A stretch of DNA of 64,000 nucleotides. Source: Janthinobacterium tructae (GTDB lineage: Bacteria > Pseudomonadota > Gammaproteobacteria > Burkholderiales > Burkholderiaceae_D). The position numbers and the translations under genes are program-made. Positions 37,846 to 47,925 of this stretch are shown one piece after another (the first letter of the stretch is position 1; every line of letters starts with the position of its first letter). The notes below the pieces were generated by a model. The model was not told the DNA's origin and made no database searches. It saw only the letters and a list, made by a program, of their open reading frames with translations. The DNA lies in NCBI RefSeq assembly GCF_006517255.1, contig NZ_CP041185.1, forward strand, positions 6,138,001 to 6,202,000, read 5' to 3'.

Positions 37846-37950
37846 GATACTTTCTTTCAAAGTGTTGTTTTTACTCAATATCGATACTCTGGTGCATAGC
37901 GGGTCTGCAAAAGAGTATCGAATTGCGGTTTTGGAGTATCAGAAAGTATC
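37846..37950. promoter_or_regulatory. Nested palindromic operator between the porin and mtl genes
   Basis: Five GATACT/AGTATC elements occur at 37846, 37883, 37914, 37935 and 37945. The outer arms GATACTTTCT (37846-37855) and AGAAAGTATC (37941-37950) are perfect reverse complements. So are the inner arms TCGATACTCT (37881-37890) and AGAGTATCGA (37912-37921). They are centred at almost the same point (37898 and 37901). The array fits cooperative binding or looping by one regulator acting on both divergent promoters; the MtlR-like AraC proteins encoded downstream are candidates. Confidence 0.65.
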
Positions 37951-38027
37951 AAAGTCCGGTGCTACATTGTGGTCGTGGTGCCAAGCATGCCGGCATTGCC
38001 AACGACAAAAAACACTGGAGACACACA

Positions 38028-39338
38028 ATGAAACGTTCCGCCATTGCCGCGCTGTGCGCCGGCGCCTTCTGCTTCGCCTCGTCCGCGACTGCCGCCACCG
38101 ACCTGGTCATCGCCACCGTCAACAACGGCCACATGATCGAAATGCAAAAGCTCAGCAAGTTCTTCGAGCAAGCCAATCCCGACATCAAGCTCAAATGGGT
38201 GACCCTGGAAGAGGGCGTCTTGCGCCAGCGCATGACCACCGATATCGCCACCAAGGGCGGCCAGTTTGACGTGATGACCATCGGCCTGTATGAAACGCCC
38301 ATCTGGGGCAAGAAAAACTGGCTGATCCCCATCAAGCCGGACGCCAAATACGATATCGACGACCTGCTGCCGGCCATCCGCGAAGGCCTCTCCGGCGACG
38401 GCAAGCTGTACGCGTCGCCGTTCTATGGCGAAAGCTCGATGATCATGTACCGCAGCGACCTGGTCAAAAAAGCGGGCGTGACGATCGAAGACCGCCCCAC
38501 CTGGAACCAGCTGCGCGACGTGGCCGCCAAGCTGCACGATCCGGCCAACGGCGTGTACGGCATCTGCCTGCGCGGCAAGCCGGGCTGGGGCGACAACATG
38601 GCGCTGATCACCACCATGGCCAATTCCTACGGCGGCCAGCTGTTCGACATGCAATGGAAACCGCAATTTACCAGCAAGCCGTGGAAAGACGCGGTCACCA
38701 TGTATGTCGACCTGATGAAGAAATACGGCCCGCCGGGCGCAGCCGCCAACAGCTTCAATGAAAACCTGGCGCTGTTCAACCAGGGCAAGTGTGGCATCTG
38801 GATCGACGCAACGATCGCCGCTTCCTTCATCACGGACCCCAAGCAAAGCAAGGTGGCCGACAAGGTGGCGTTTGCCCAGTCGCCCGTCGGCGTGACGGAG
38901 CGGGGCGCCAACTGGCTGTGGATCTGGTCGCTGGCGATTCCCGCCAGTTCCAAGCACCCGAATGAAGCGCAGCGCTTCATCAACTGGGCCACCTCGCCCG
39001 ATTACGTGAAGCTGGTGGCCAGGGAAACGAGCTGGGCCAACGTGCCGACGGGCACGCGCAAGTCGACATATGCGAGCCCCGAGTTCCAGAAAGTGGCGAA
39101 ATTTGCCGCCGCCGAAGGCAAGGCCCTGGCTACCACGCGCGCCGTGCAAAGCACCATGCTGCCGTCGCCGTACGTGGGCGTGCAATTTGCCTCCATTCCC
39201 GAATTCCAGGTGATCGGCGTGGCGGCCGGCCAGCAGATGGCGGCAGCGCTGCTGGGCAAGGTGACGGTGGAGCAGGCGCTGGAATTGTCGCAGCAGACGG
39301 CGGAGCGGGAGATGCGCAAAGGCGGGTACTACAAGTAA
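38028..39338 (+). CDS. mtlE: Mannitol/sorbitol ABC transporter, substrate-binding protein
   Basis: This 436-residue periplasmic binding protein has a signal peptide (MKRSAIAALCAGAFCFASSATA) and a family 1 extracellular solute-binding fold: FEQANPDIKLKWVTLEEGVLRQ, YASPFYGESSMIMYR and FNQGKCGIWIDATIAAS. It resembles MtlE/SmoE of polyol transporters. GGAGACA precedes the ATG; the frame extends to 37923 through the operator, which I reject. The order binding protein, two permeases, ATPase, dehydrogenase matches the Pseudomonas mtl operon. A 147-bp gap with a short stem overlapping the stop (AGTAAGC...GCTTACT) separates it from the permeases. Confidence 0.88.
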   Translation: MKRSAIAALCAGAFCFASSATAATDLVIATVNNGHMIEMQKLSKFFEQANPDIKLKWVTLEEGVLRQRMTTDIATKGGQFDVMTIGLYETPIWGKKNWLIPIKPDAKYDIDDLLPAIREGLSGDGKLYASPFYGESSMIMYRSDLVKKAGVTIEDRPTWNQLRDVAAKLHDPANGVYGICLRGKPGWGDNMALITTMANSYGGQLFDMQWKPQFTSKPWKDAVTMYVDLMKKYGPPGAAANSFNENLALFNQGKCGIWIDATIAASFITDPKQSKVADKVAFAQSPVGVTERGANWLWIWSLAIPASSKHPNEAQRFINWATSPDYVKLVARETSWANVPTGTRKSTYASPEFQKVAKFAAAEGKALATTRAVQSTMLPSPYVGVQFASIPEFQVIGVAAGQQMAAALLGKVTVEQALELSQQTAEREMRKGGYYK

Positions 39339-39485
39339 GCCTGCTGCATAGTTTGCTTACTCCAATAGCGTAAAGCCGGGGTCAGTCCTTCGGATCGGAA
39401 TGCGTCCCACTGGGCCGCATTCCCCCAACGTGCCTGCCCCCAGATTTTTGCTGGCGATTGTTGTCCCTTGCCCCAAGAGAACATT

Positions 39486-40346
39486 ATGAAACGCATTATC
39501 CCCCGGACTTTGCTGACGCCGGCCGTGCTTGCCGTCTCCGTCATTTCCGTCGTTCCGCTGCTGATTACCCTGTTCTACTCGTTCGTGCGCTATTCCATGC
39601 TCGATCCGAGCGGCCATCCTTTCCATGGCCTGGCCAATTTCCACTTTTTCTTTACCGATGCCTCGTTCCTGCCGGCCTTGCAGAACACGTTTACCCTGCT
39701 GTTTTCCGTCATGCTGATCACGGTGGTGCTGGGTACGGCGCTGGGAATGCTGATCAATGAAGCGTTTCCGGGACGCGCCATCGTGCGCGTGCTGCTGATC
39801 TCGCCGTTTCTCGTCATGCCGGCCGTGAACGCCCTGATGTGGAAGAACATGCTGCTCAATCCGATCTACGGCCTGTTCGCGCAAATCAGCATCTTCTTTG
39901 GCGCCACGCCCGTCGACTGGCTGTCGGCCCACCCGCTGTTTTCCATCATCATGATGGTCTCGTGGCAATGGCTGCCGTTCGCTTGCCTGATCTTCATGAC
40001 GGCCCTGCAATCGATGGACCGCGAACAGCTGGAAGCGGCGCGCATGGATGGCGCCACCTATTTGCAGCAGTTGCGCTATCTCTACATTCCCCACCTGGGC
40101 CGCGCCGTTTCGGTGGTGCTGATGATCGAGATGATCTTCCTGTTGTCGATCTTTGCGGAAATTTTCACCACCACGGGCGGCGGTCCCGGTTTCGACACGA
40201 CCACCATCACCTTCATGATTTATCAGCAGGCGCTGCTGTCGTATGACGTGGGAGCGGCCTCGGCCGGTGCCCTGTTCGCCGTGCTCATCGCCAACATCGC
40301 CGCCTTCTTCCTGATGCGCGTCATCGGCAAGAATCTGTCGAAATAA
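39486..40346 (+). CDS. mtlF: Mannitol/sorbitol ABC transporter, permease 1
   Basis: This 286-residue inner-membrane protein has about six hydrophobic segments and the EAA loop EAARMDGATYLQQLRYLYIPHL, as in MalF/UgpA-type permeases. With the neighbouring MtlG-like protein it forms the channel for the polyol imported by MtlE. AAGAGA precedes the ATG at 39486; an in-frame alternative start at 39468 adds six residues. Confidence 0.88.
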   Translation: MKRIIPRTLLTPAVLAVSVISVVPLLITLFYSFVRYSMLDPSGHPFHGLANFHFFFTDASFLPALQNTFTLLFSVMLITVVLGTALGMLINEAFPGRAIVRVLLISPFLVMPAVNALMWKNMLLNPIYGLFAQISIFFGATPVDWLSAHPLFSIIMMVSWQWLPFACLIFMTALQSMDREQLEAARMDGATYLQQLRYLYIPHLGRAVSVVLMIEMIFLLSIFAEIFTTTGGGPGFDTTTITFMIYQQALLSYDVGAASAGALFAVLIANIAAFFLMRVIGKNLSK

Positions 40347-40356
40347 GGAGACCTTG

Positions 40357-41175
40357 ATGCATAGCAAATTCAATCTGTATGGCCGCACGGCCGCCGCCTG
40401 GCTGTGCGCGCTGCTGCTGTTCTTTCCCATCTTCTGGCTGGGCCTGATGGCCTTCAAGACGGAAGGGCAAGCCATTTCCACGCCGCCGCTGCTGTTCTTC
40501 ACGCCGACACTCGACAGTTTTCGCGAAGTGCTGGCGCGCGACAATTACTTCGGCTACGCGTGGAACTCGCTGTTTACCAGCGTGGTGTCGACCGCCATTG
40601 GCCTCCTGATCGCCATCCCGGCAGCGTATTCGATGGCCTTCTTTCCCACGGGCGGCACCATCGGCTTGCTGAAATTTATGCTCAGCTCGCGCTACATGCC
40701 CGGCGTGGGCGCGTTGATGCCCATCTATATCTGCTACCAGTACTTCGGCCTGCTCGACACGCGCATCGGCCTGACCATCATGTTCATGCTGATGAATTTG
40801 CCCATCATGATCTGGCTGCTGTACACCAGCATGAAGGAGCTGCCGCGCGAAATCCTGGAAGCGTCGCGCATGGATGGCGCCACCGTGTGGGATGAATTCC
40901 GCCACGTCGTGCTGCCCCTGTCCGTGGGCGGCATCGCTTCCACGGCCCTCGTGTGCATGGTGTGGTCGTGGAATGAATCGTTCTGGTCGCTGAACCTGGG
41001 CGCGTCCAACGCGGGCACGCTGGCCTGGCTCATCGCTTCCTACTCCAGTCCGGAAGGCTTGTTCTGGGCCAAATTGTCGGCCGCTTCGCTGATGGCGATT
41101 GCGCCCATCATGGCGCTGGGCTGGTTCTGCCAGAAACAACTGGTCCAGGGCATGACCTTTGGCGCCGTCAAGTAG
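40357..41175 (+). CDS. mtlG: Mannitol/sorbitol ABC transporter, permease 2
   Basis: This 272-residue permease of the MalG type has six hydrophobic segments and the EAA loop EASRMDGATVWDEFRHVVLPL. AAGGAGA overlaps the end of mtlF and sits 5-6 nt before ATG 40357, so translation is linked. A TTG immediately upstream is in frame but less likely. Confidence 0.88.
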   Translation: MHSKFNLYGRTAAAWLCALLLFFPIFWLGLMAFKTEGQAISTPPLLFFTPTLDSFREVLARDNYFGYAWNSLFTSVVSTAIGLLIAIPAAYSMAFFPTGGTIGLLKFMLSSRYMPGVGALMPIYICYQYFGLLDTRIGLTIMFMLMNLPIMIWLLYTSMKELPREILEASRMDGATVWDEFRHVVLPLSVGGIASTALVCMVWSWNESFWSLNLGASNAGTLAWLIASYSSPEGLFWAKLSAASLMAIAPIMALGWFCQKQLVQGMTFGAVK

Positions 41176-41207
41176 CATCGAAAAACAAATCAGAATTGAG
41201 ACAAATC

Positions 41208-43732
<2,525 letters not shown>

Positions 43733-43746
43733 GGGGAGGGTGCGCC

Positions 43747-44664
43747 ATGCCACGCAAAGCCGATGCTGTCTTGCCGCAGATGGAGCTGGAACAGCAGCGC
43801 GATGCCACGCCCGGCTTCGAGCCGAAAGGCAGTTTCGGTTTCATCCGCTACCTGGAGCACGGCTTTCCGAATGCGCTGGTGCGCTGGCATTATCATGACG
43901 AGTACGAGCTGCACCTGATCGTCGAGACGAGCGGCAAGGTCTTCGTGGGCGACTATATCGGCCAGTTCGCGCCCGGTCATTTGGTGCTGACGGGGCCGCG
44001 CGTGCCGCACAACTGGGTCTCGCTCGACACGCCCCCGGAAGGCGTGGCCCTGCGCGACATGGTGCTCCAGTTTTCGCATGCGCCGCTGGCGTCGATGGCG
44101 GCCGCCATCCCGGAACTGAAAGGGATTTTCCCGCTGCTGCAGCGCGCCCTGCATGGCGTGGAATTTTTCGGCGTCAGCGAGCAGTCGCTGCGGCGCTTTC
44201 AGCGTATCCGCGACAGCAGCGGCCTGCCGCGCTTCATCGAGTTTCTGACCCTGCTGGGCGAACTGGCGCAGACCAGCGACTACCAATTGCTGTCGACGGT
44301 GCCGATGCAGTCGAGCGACGACGACGTGGCTTTGGCGCGTATCAGTTCCGCCATCAACTTCATCGTGCACAATTACAGCAGCCAGTTCTCGCTGAAACAG
44401 CTGGCCGAGCAGGTGGACATGCCCGAGCGGACGTTTTCGCGCTTCTTTCGCAGCGCCACGGGCAACAGCTTCACTGACTTCGTCAACCGCCTGCGCATCA
44501 ACAAGGCGTGCCAGCTGCTGATGGAGACGGAGCGGTATGTGAGCAACATCTGCTACGAAGCAGGATTCAATAATGTGGCCAATTTCAACCGGCGCTTCCT
44601 GGAATTGAAAGGCATGACGCCGAAGGAGTTTCGCCAGCAGGCGCAGGGCCGTTTTGGCGCCTGA
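43747..44664 (+). CDS. AraC-family regulator, MtlR-like (copy 1)
   Basis: This 305-residue regulator has an N-terminal cupin sensor (RWHYHDEYELHLIVETSGKVFVGDYIG, in two blocks, then PGHLVLTGPRVPHNWVS). Its C-terminal AraC DNA-binding domain has two helix-turn-helix parts (FSLKQLAEQVDMPERTFSRFF and YVSNICYEAGFNNVANFNRRF). It is encoded 14 bp after mtlD with GAGGGGAGGG as ribosome binding site, so it lies in the mtl operon and is the expected polyol-responsive activator, like MtlR of Pseudomonas. The frame extends into mtlD (43486), which I reject. Confidence 0.85.
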   Translation: MPRKADAVLPQMELEQQRDATPGFEPKGSFGFIRYLEHGFPNALVRWHYHDEYELHLIVETSGKVFVGDYIGQFAPGHLVLTGPRVPHNWVSLDTPPEGVALRDMVLQFSHAPLASMAAAIPELKGIFPLLQRALHGVEFFGVSEQSLRRFQRIRDSSGLPRFIEFLTLLGELAQTSDYQLLSTVPMQSSDDDVALARISSAINFIVHNYSSQFSLKQLAEQVDMPERTFSRFFRSATGNSFTDFVNRLRINKACQLLMETERYVSNICYEAGFNNVANFNRRFLELKGMTPKEFRQQAQGRFGA

Positions 44665-44719
44665 GGTTTTTTAAGGTACATTCGATGGCACGGGCGGGGA
44701 CCGTCTGGGAGAGACAAGC

Positions 44720-45646
44720 ATGGAATACCTGTGGCAGAAGGACAGCGAGCGCAAGGCGCCCGAACTGGAGCGCGAAAGCTACGACGGCATCATCAATTAC
44801 CTGGAACACGGCTATCCCAGCTCGCGCGTGCGCTGGCACTGCCACGAAGAATACGAGCTGCACCTGATCGTCGCCACCAGCGGGCGCTTGTTCGTGGGCG
44901 ATTATATCGGCGAATTCTCGCCCGGCCACCTGGTGCTGACGGGCCCGCGCCTGCCGCACAACTGGATTTCCAACGTGGTGCCGGAAGGAGGCGTGGCCTT
45001 GCGCGACATGATCGTGCAGTTCGCCCACGCGCCGCTGGCCGGCGCCGCGCGCGTCATTCCCGAACTGCGCGAGCTGCTGCCGCTGCTGGAGCGCTCCAGC
45101 TATGGCGTGGAGTTTTTCGACATGGGCCATGAGGCCGAGCAGCACCTGGCGCGCATCCGCGCCACGCATGGCGCCGAGCGCTTCGCCGCATTCGTGCAAC
45201 TGATGAGCAAGCTGGCGCGCACGGCCAACTATCGCTTGCTGTCGAGCGCCTCGCTGCGTTCCTACGATGATGACGCCACCCTGGCCAAGGTGAATTCCGT
45301 CCTCAACTACATCACCGATAATTACCGCGAGCCGATTTCGGCGGAAATGCTGGCCGAGCAGGTGGGCATGTCGCTGAGTAAATTCTCGCGCTTCTTCCGC
45401 AAGGCGACGGGTAACAGTTTTACCGATTTCATCAGCCGTTTGCGCATCAACAAGGCTTGCCAGCTGTTGATGGACACGGATCAATACGTCTCGAACGTCT
45501 GCTACGACGTGGGTTTCCAGAACGTGGCCAACTTCAATCGCCGCTTCCTGCAGGTGAAGGGCGTCACGCCGAAGGAGTTCCGGCGTCAGGCCGATGGGCG
45601 CTTTGGCGGCATCGGCGGGCCTGTTGCGGATACGCCACGGGCTTGA
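44720..45646 (+). CDS. AraC-family regulator, MtlR-like (copy 2, tandem paralogue)
   Basis: This 308-residue protein shares the whole architecture of the preceding gene: RWHCHEEYELHLIV, GDYIGEFSPGHLVLTGPRLPHNW, and the same C-terminal RLRINKACQLLM and NVANFNRRFLQVKG. By eye more than half the residues match, so the two arose by tandem duplication. The sensor pocket and N-terminus differ most (EYLWQKDSERKAPELE here). It may respond to another polyol or act with copy 1 at the nested palindromes. 55 bp separate the genes; GGGAGAGACAAGC is the likely ribosome-binding region. Confidence 0.85.
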   Translation: MEYLWQKDSERKAPELERESYDGIINYLEHGYPSSRVRWHCHEEYELHLIVATSGRLFVGDYIGEFSPGHLVLTGPRLPHNWISNVVPEGGVALRDMIVQFAHAPLAGAARVIPELRELLPLLERSSYGVEFFDMGHEAEQHLARIRATHGAERFAAFVQLMSKLARTANYRLLSSASLRSYDDDATLAKVNSVLNYITDNYREPISAEMLAEQVGMSLSKFSRFFRKATGNSFTDFISRLRINKACQLLMDTDQYVSNVCYDVGFQNVANFNRRFLQVKGVTPKEFRRQADGRFGGIGGPVADTPRA

Positions 45647-45717
45647 GGGCTGTCACGGGCTTGTCACTTTGCCCAGTTATTCTCCACGGCTTCAATCCCA
45701 CTTTAGCCGAGGAATGC

Positions 45718-47772
45718 ATGAACGCTGCTGTAACGTCGACCCCGAAATTGACCCTGCTGGCCATCGCCGCCAGCCTGTGCCTGTCCGCCTGCGGCGGCAG
45801 CGATAGTACACCGGCGGAACCGGCCAAGCCCGTGGCGCAGACGGGCGTGTTCCTCGACGGCGCGGTGGAAGGTCTCGATTACGTGGCCGGCAGCGCGGCC
45901 AAGGCCAGCACCAATGCCAAGGGCGAGTTCATTTGCAACCCGGGCGATACGGTGACCTTCAGCGTGGGCGGCCTGGCCCTGGGTTCGGCGCCATGCGGCG
46001 CCGTCGTCACGCCGCTGGCGCTGGCCGCCAGCACGAATGTGGCGGACGACAAGGTCGTCAATCGCCTGCTGGCGCTGCAATTGCTCGATGACGACAGCGA
46101 TCCGTCGAACGGCATCAAGCTGACGGCCGAAGTGAAGGCGGCGCTGGCCGGCAAGACGCTGGACTTTGCCGTCGCTCCGGCCGTCTTCAACACGGCGCTG
46201 GCCGCGCATCTGGCAGCGGTGGGCGGGAAATTCGCCAGCCGCACGGTCGATGCCGAGCGCCGCGCGCTGGTGCGCGAGCATTTCGAAGACACCCTCGCCT
46301 CGAAAGCGGGCGCGCCCGTCAATGAAGCGCTGACGCAAGCCAATCCGGTGGGCGAAGTGAAAGTCACCGTGACGCGCTACCAGATCCAGGCGGCGGACAA
46401 ATACTATGTGCCGTACGAAGGCGCGAATGCCAAGATCAAGGGCGAATTTCCGAACGGCTTCCTGCCGTCGTACGGTTCGGGCCTGGCCTACAAGGGCAAG
46501 AATGCCGCCGGCGACCTGGAATTCTATGGCTTGACGGACCGCGGCCCGAACGGCGACGGCCCGCTGGTGCCCGACCCGTCGGGCAAGGGCACGATCGGCA
46601 GCAAGATCTTCCCGTCGCCGAGCTTTACGCCTTCGTTCGGCGTGATCACGGTGGGCAAGAATGGCGCCGTGCTGGGTTCGAGCACGCCGATCAAGGTGTC
46701 GGCCAGCGTCAACAGCTCGGGCTTGCCCGTGCCCGTGGGTGCGGTGGGCAATTCGGCCGAGATTCCCGTCATGGATGCGATGAAGTTCGATGCCGCCGGC
46801 AAGGCAGTCTTCAATGCGGGCGGCCTCGATTCGGAAGCCATCGTCGTCGATGCGAAGCGCAATGCGCTGTGGGTGTCCGACGAATACGGCCCCTTCATCA
46901 TCAGGATCGATGCCGCCACGGGCATCATCCAGGCCAAGTACGAGCCGGGCAAGGGCTTGCCGGCGCTGTTCGCCAAGCGCCGCGCGAACCGCGGCATGGA
47001 AGGCATGACGCTCGACACGAGCAATGACAAGCTGTACGCCTTCCTGCAAAGCCCTCTGTCCGACGGCACGGCACCCTACTCGGTGACGAAGAAGAATGAA
47101 CAGGTCGAGCGCTTCGCCCGCTTCACGCGCTGGATCGAATTTGACCCGACGACGGGCACCAGCGGCAAGATGTTCGCCTACCCCTTGAATGCGGCCGACT
47201 ACCAGGATGGCCGCACGGGCAACGCCAAGCTGGGCGACATGGTGGCGCTGGGCGGCGGCAAGTTCCTCGTCATCGAGCAGGGTGCCGCGCCATCGGGCAA
47301 GGTCTTCAACAAATTGATGCTGGTCGAACTGAAGGGCGCCACGGATATTGCGGCCGCCGCTTTCAACGCGACGACCTCGGACCTGGAAAAAAGCAGCATG
47401 GGCGGCGCAGCCGTGAATGGCGCCGACTGGGCTGCCGTCACGCCGCTGAAGAAAACTGTGCTGCTGGACTTGAACGCCATCGGCTGGGCGGCGGAAAAGG
47501 CCGAAGGCCTGACCCTGATCGACGACTCCACCATCGCGCTGGTCAACGACAATGACTTCGGCCTGAAAACCAAGATCTTCGACGCGAATGGCGTGGAAGT
47601 GGCGGATGCCGACGTGACCAAGTGCACGGTCGATGTCAACGGTACCATCGTCACCAGCAGCGCGGCCGGCTGCAATGCCGCCAACACCATCCGCGTGGCG
47701 CGCGGCGACGACCGCGAGCGTCCTAGCCGCTTGTGGATCGTGAAGTTTGCCAAGGCGCTTAATAGCTATTGA
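45718..47772 (+). CDS. Phytase-like esterase (PF13449 type) lipoprotein
   Basis: This 684-residue protein has a lipobox LSAC after a hydrophobic signal. An N-terminal domain of about 200 residues starts TGVFLDGAVEGLDYVAG, a module found in surface lipoproteins that begins with an Asp/Gly-rich beta motif. The larger C-terminal beta-propeller-like domain has PSYGSGLAYKG, FYGLTDRGPNGDGP, DSEAIVVDAKRNALWVSDEYGPF and NRGMEGMTLD, the pattern of the 'esterase-like activity of phytase' family. It is probably an outer-membrane or periplasmic phosphoesterase. GAGGA lies 4 nt before ATG 45718. The frame extends backwards into the AraC gene by overlap, which I reject. Confidence 0.82.
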   Translation: MNAAVTSTPKLTLLAIAASLCLSACGGSDSTPAEPAKPVAQTGVFLDGAVEGLDYVAGSAAKASTNAKGEFICNPGDTVTFSVGGLALGSAPCGAVVTPLALAASTNVADDKVVNRLLALQLLDDDSDPSNGIKLTAEVKAALAGKTLDFAVAPAVFNTALAAHLAAVGGKFASRTVDAERRALVREHFEDTLASKAGAPVNEALTQANPVGEVKVTVTRYQIQAADKYYVPYEGANAKIKGEFPNGFLPSYGSGLAYKGKNAAGDLEFYGLTDRGPNGDGPLVPDPSGKGTIGSKIFPSPSFTPSFGVITVGKNGAVLGSSTPIKVSASVNSSGLPVPVGAVGNSAEIPVMDAMKFDAAGKAVFNAGGLDSEAIVVDAKRNALWVSDEYGPFIIRIDAATGIIQAKYEPGKGLPALFAKRRANRGMEGMTLDTSNDKLYAFLQSPLSDGTAPYSVTKKNEQVERFARFTRWIEFDPTTGTSGKMFAYPLNAADYQDGRTGNAKLGDMVALGGGKFLVIEQGAAPSGKVFNKLMLVELKGATDIAAAAFNATTSDLEKSSMGGAAVNGADWAAVTPLKKTVLLDLNAIGWAAEKAEGLTLIDDSTIALVNDNDFGLKTKIFDANGVEVADADVTKCTVDVNGTIVTSSAAGCNAANTIRVARGDDRERPSRLWIVKFAKALNSY

Positions 47773-47787
47773 ACGAGCGCGGTGGTG

Positions 47788-47917
47788 ATGTCGGATTACG
47801 CGCCGCTGCGCGGCGCTAATCCGACCTACGCGAACATGAAAAAGCCGCGCGGTGCAGAGATGCACCGCGCGGCTTTTTCGCGTAGGTCGGATTAAGCCGA
47901 AGGCTGTAATCCGACAT
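47788..47917. repeat. Nested extragenic palindrome enclosing a terminator
   Basis: ATGTCGGATTA (47788-47798) pairs with TAATCCGACAT (47907-47917). Inside it TAATCCGACCTACGCG (47817-47832) pairs perfectly with CGCGTAGGTCGGATTA (47879-47894), and inside that lies the terminator stem. The module is the same family as 10800-10918. It sits between two converging genes. Confidence 0.9.
47839..47878. terminator. Bidirectional Rho-independent terminator
   Basis: AAAAAGCCGCGCGGTGCA (47839-47856) and TGCACCGCGCGGCTTTTT (47861-47878) form a perfect 18-bp stem with loop GAGA. The A and T runs at the ends let it terminate both the phytase-like gene and the converging peptidase gene. Confidence 0.93.
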
Positions 47918-47925
47918 GTATCCGC

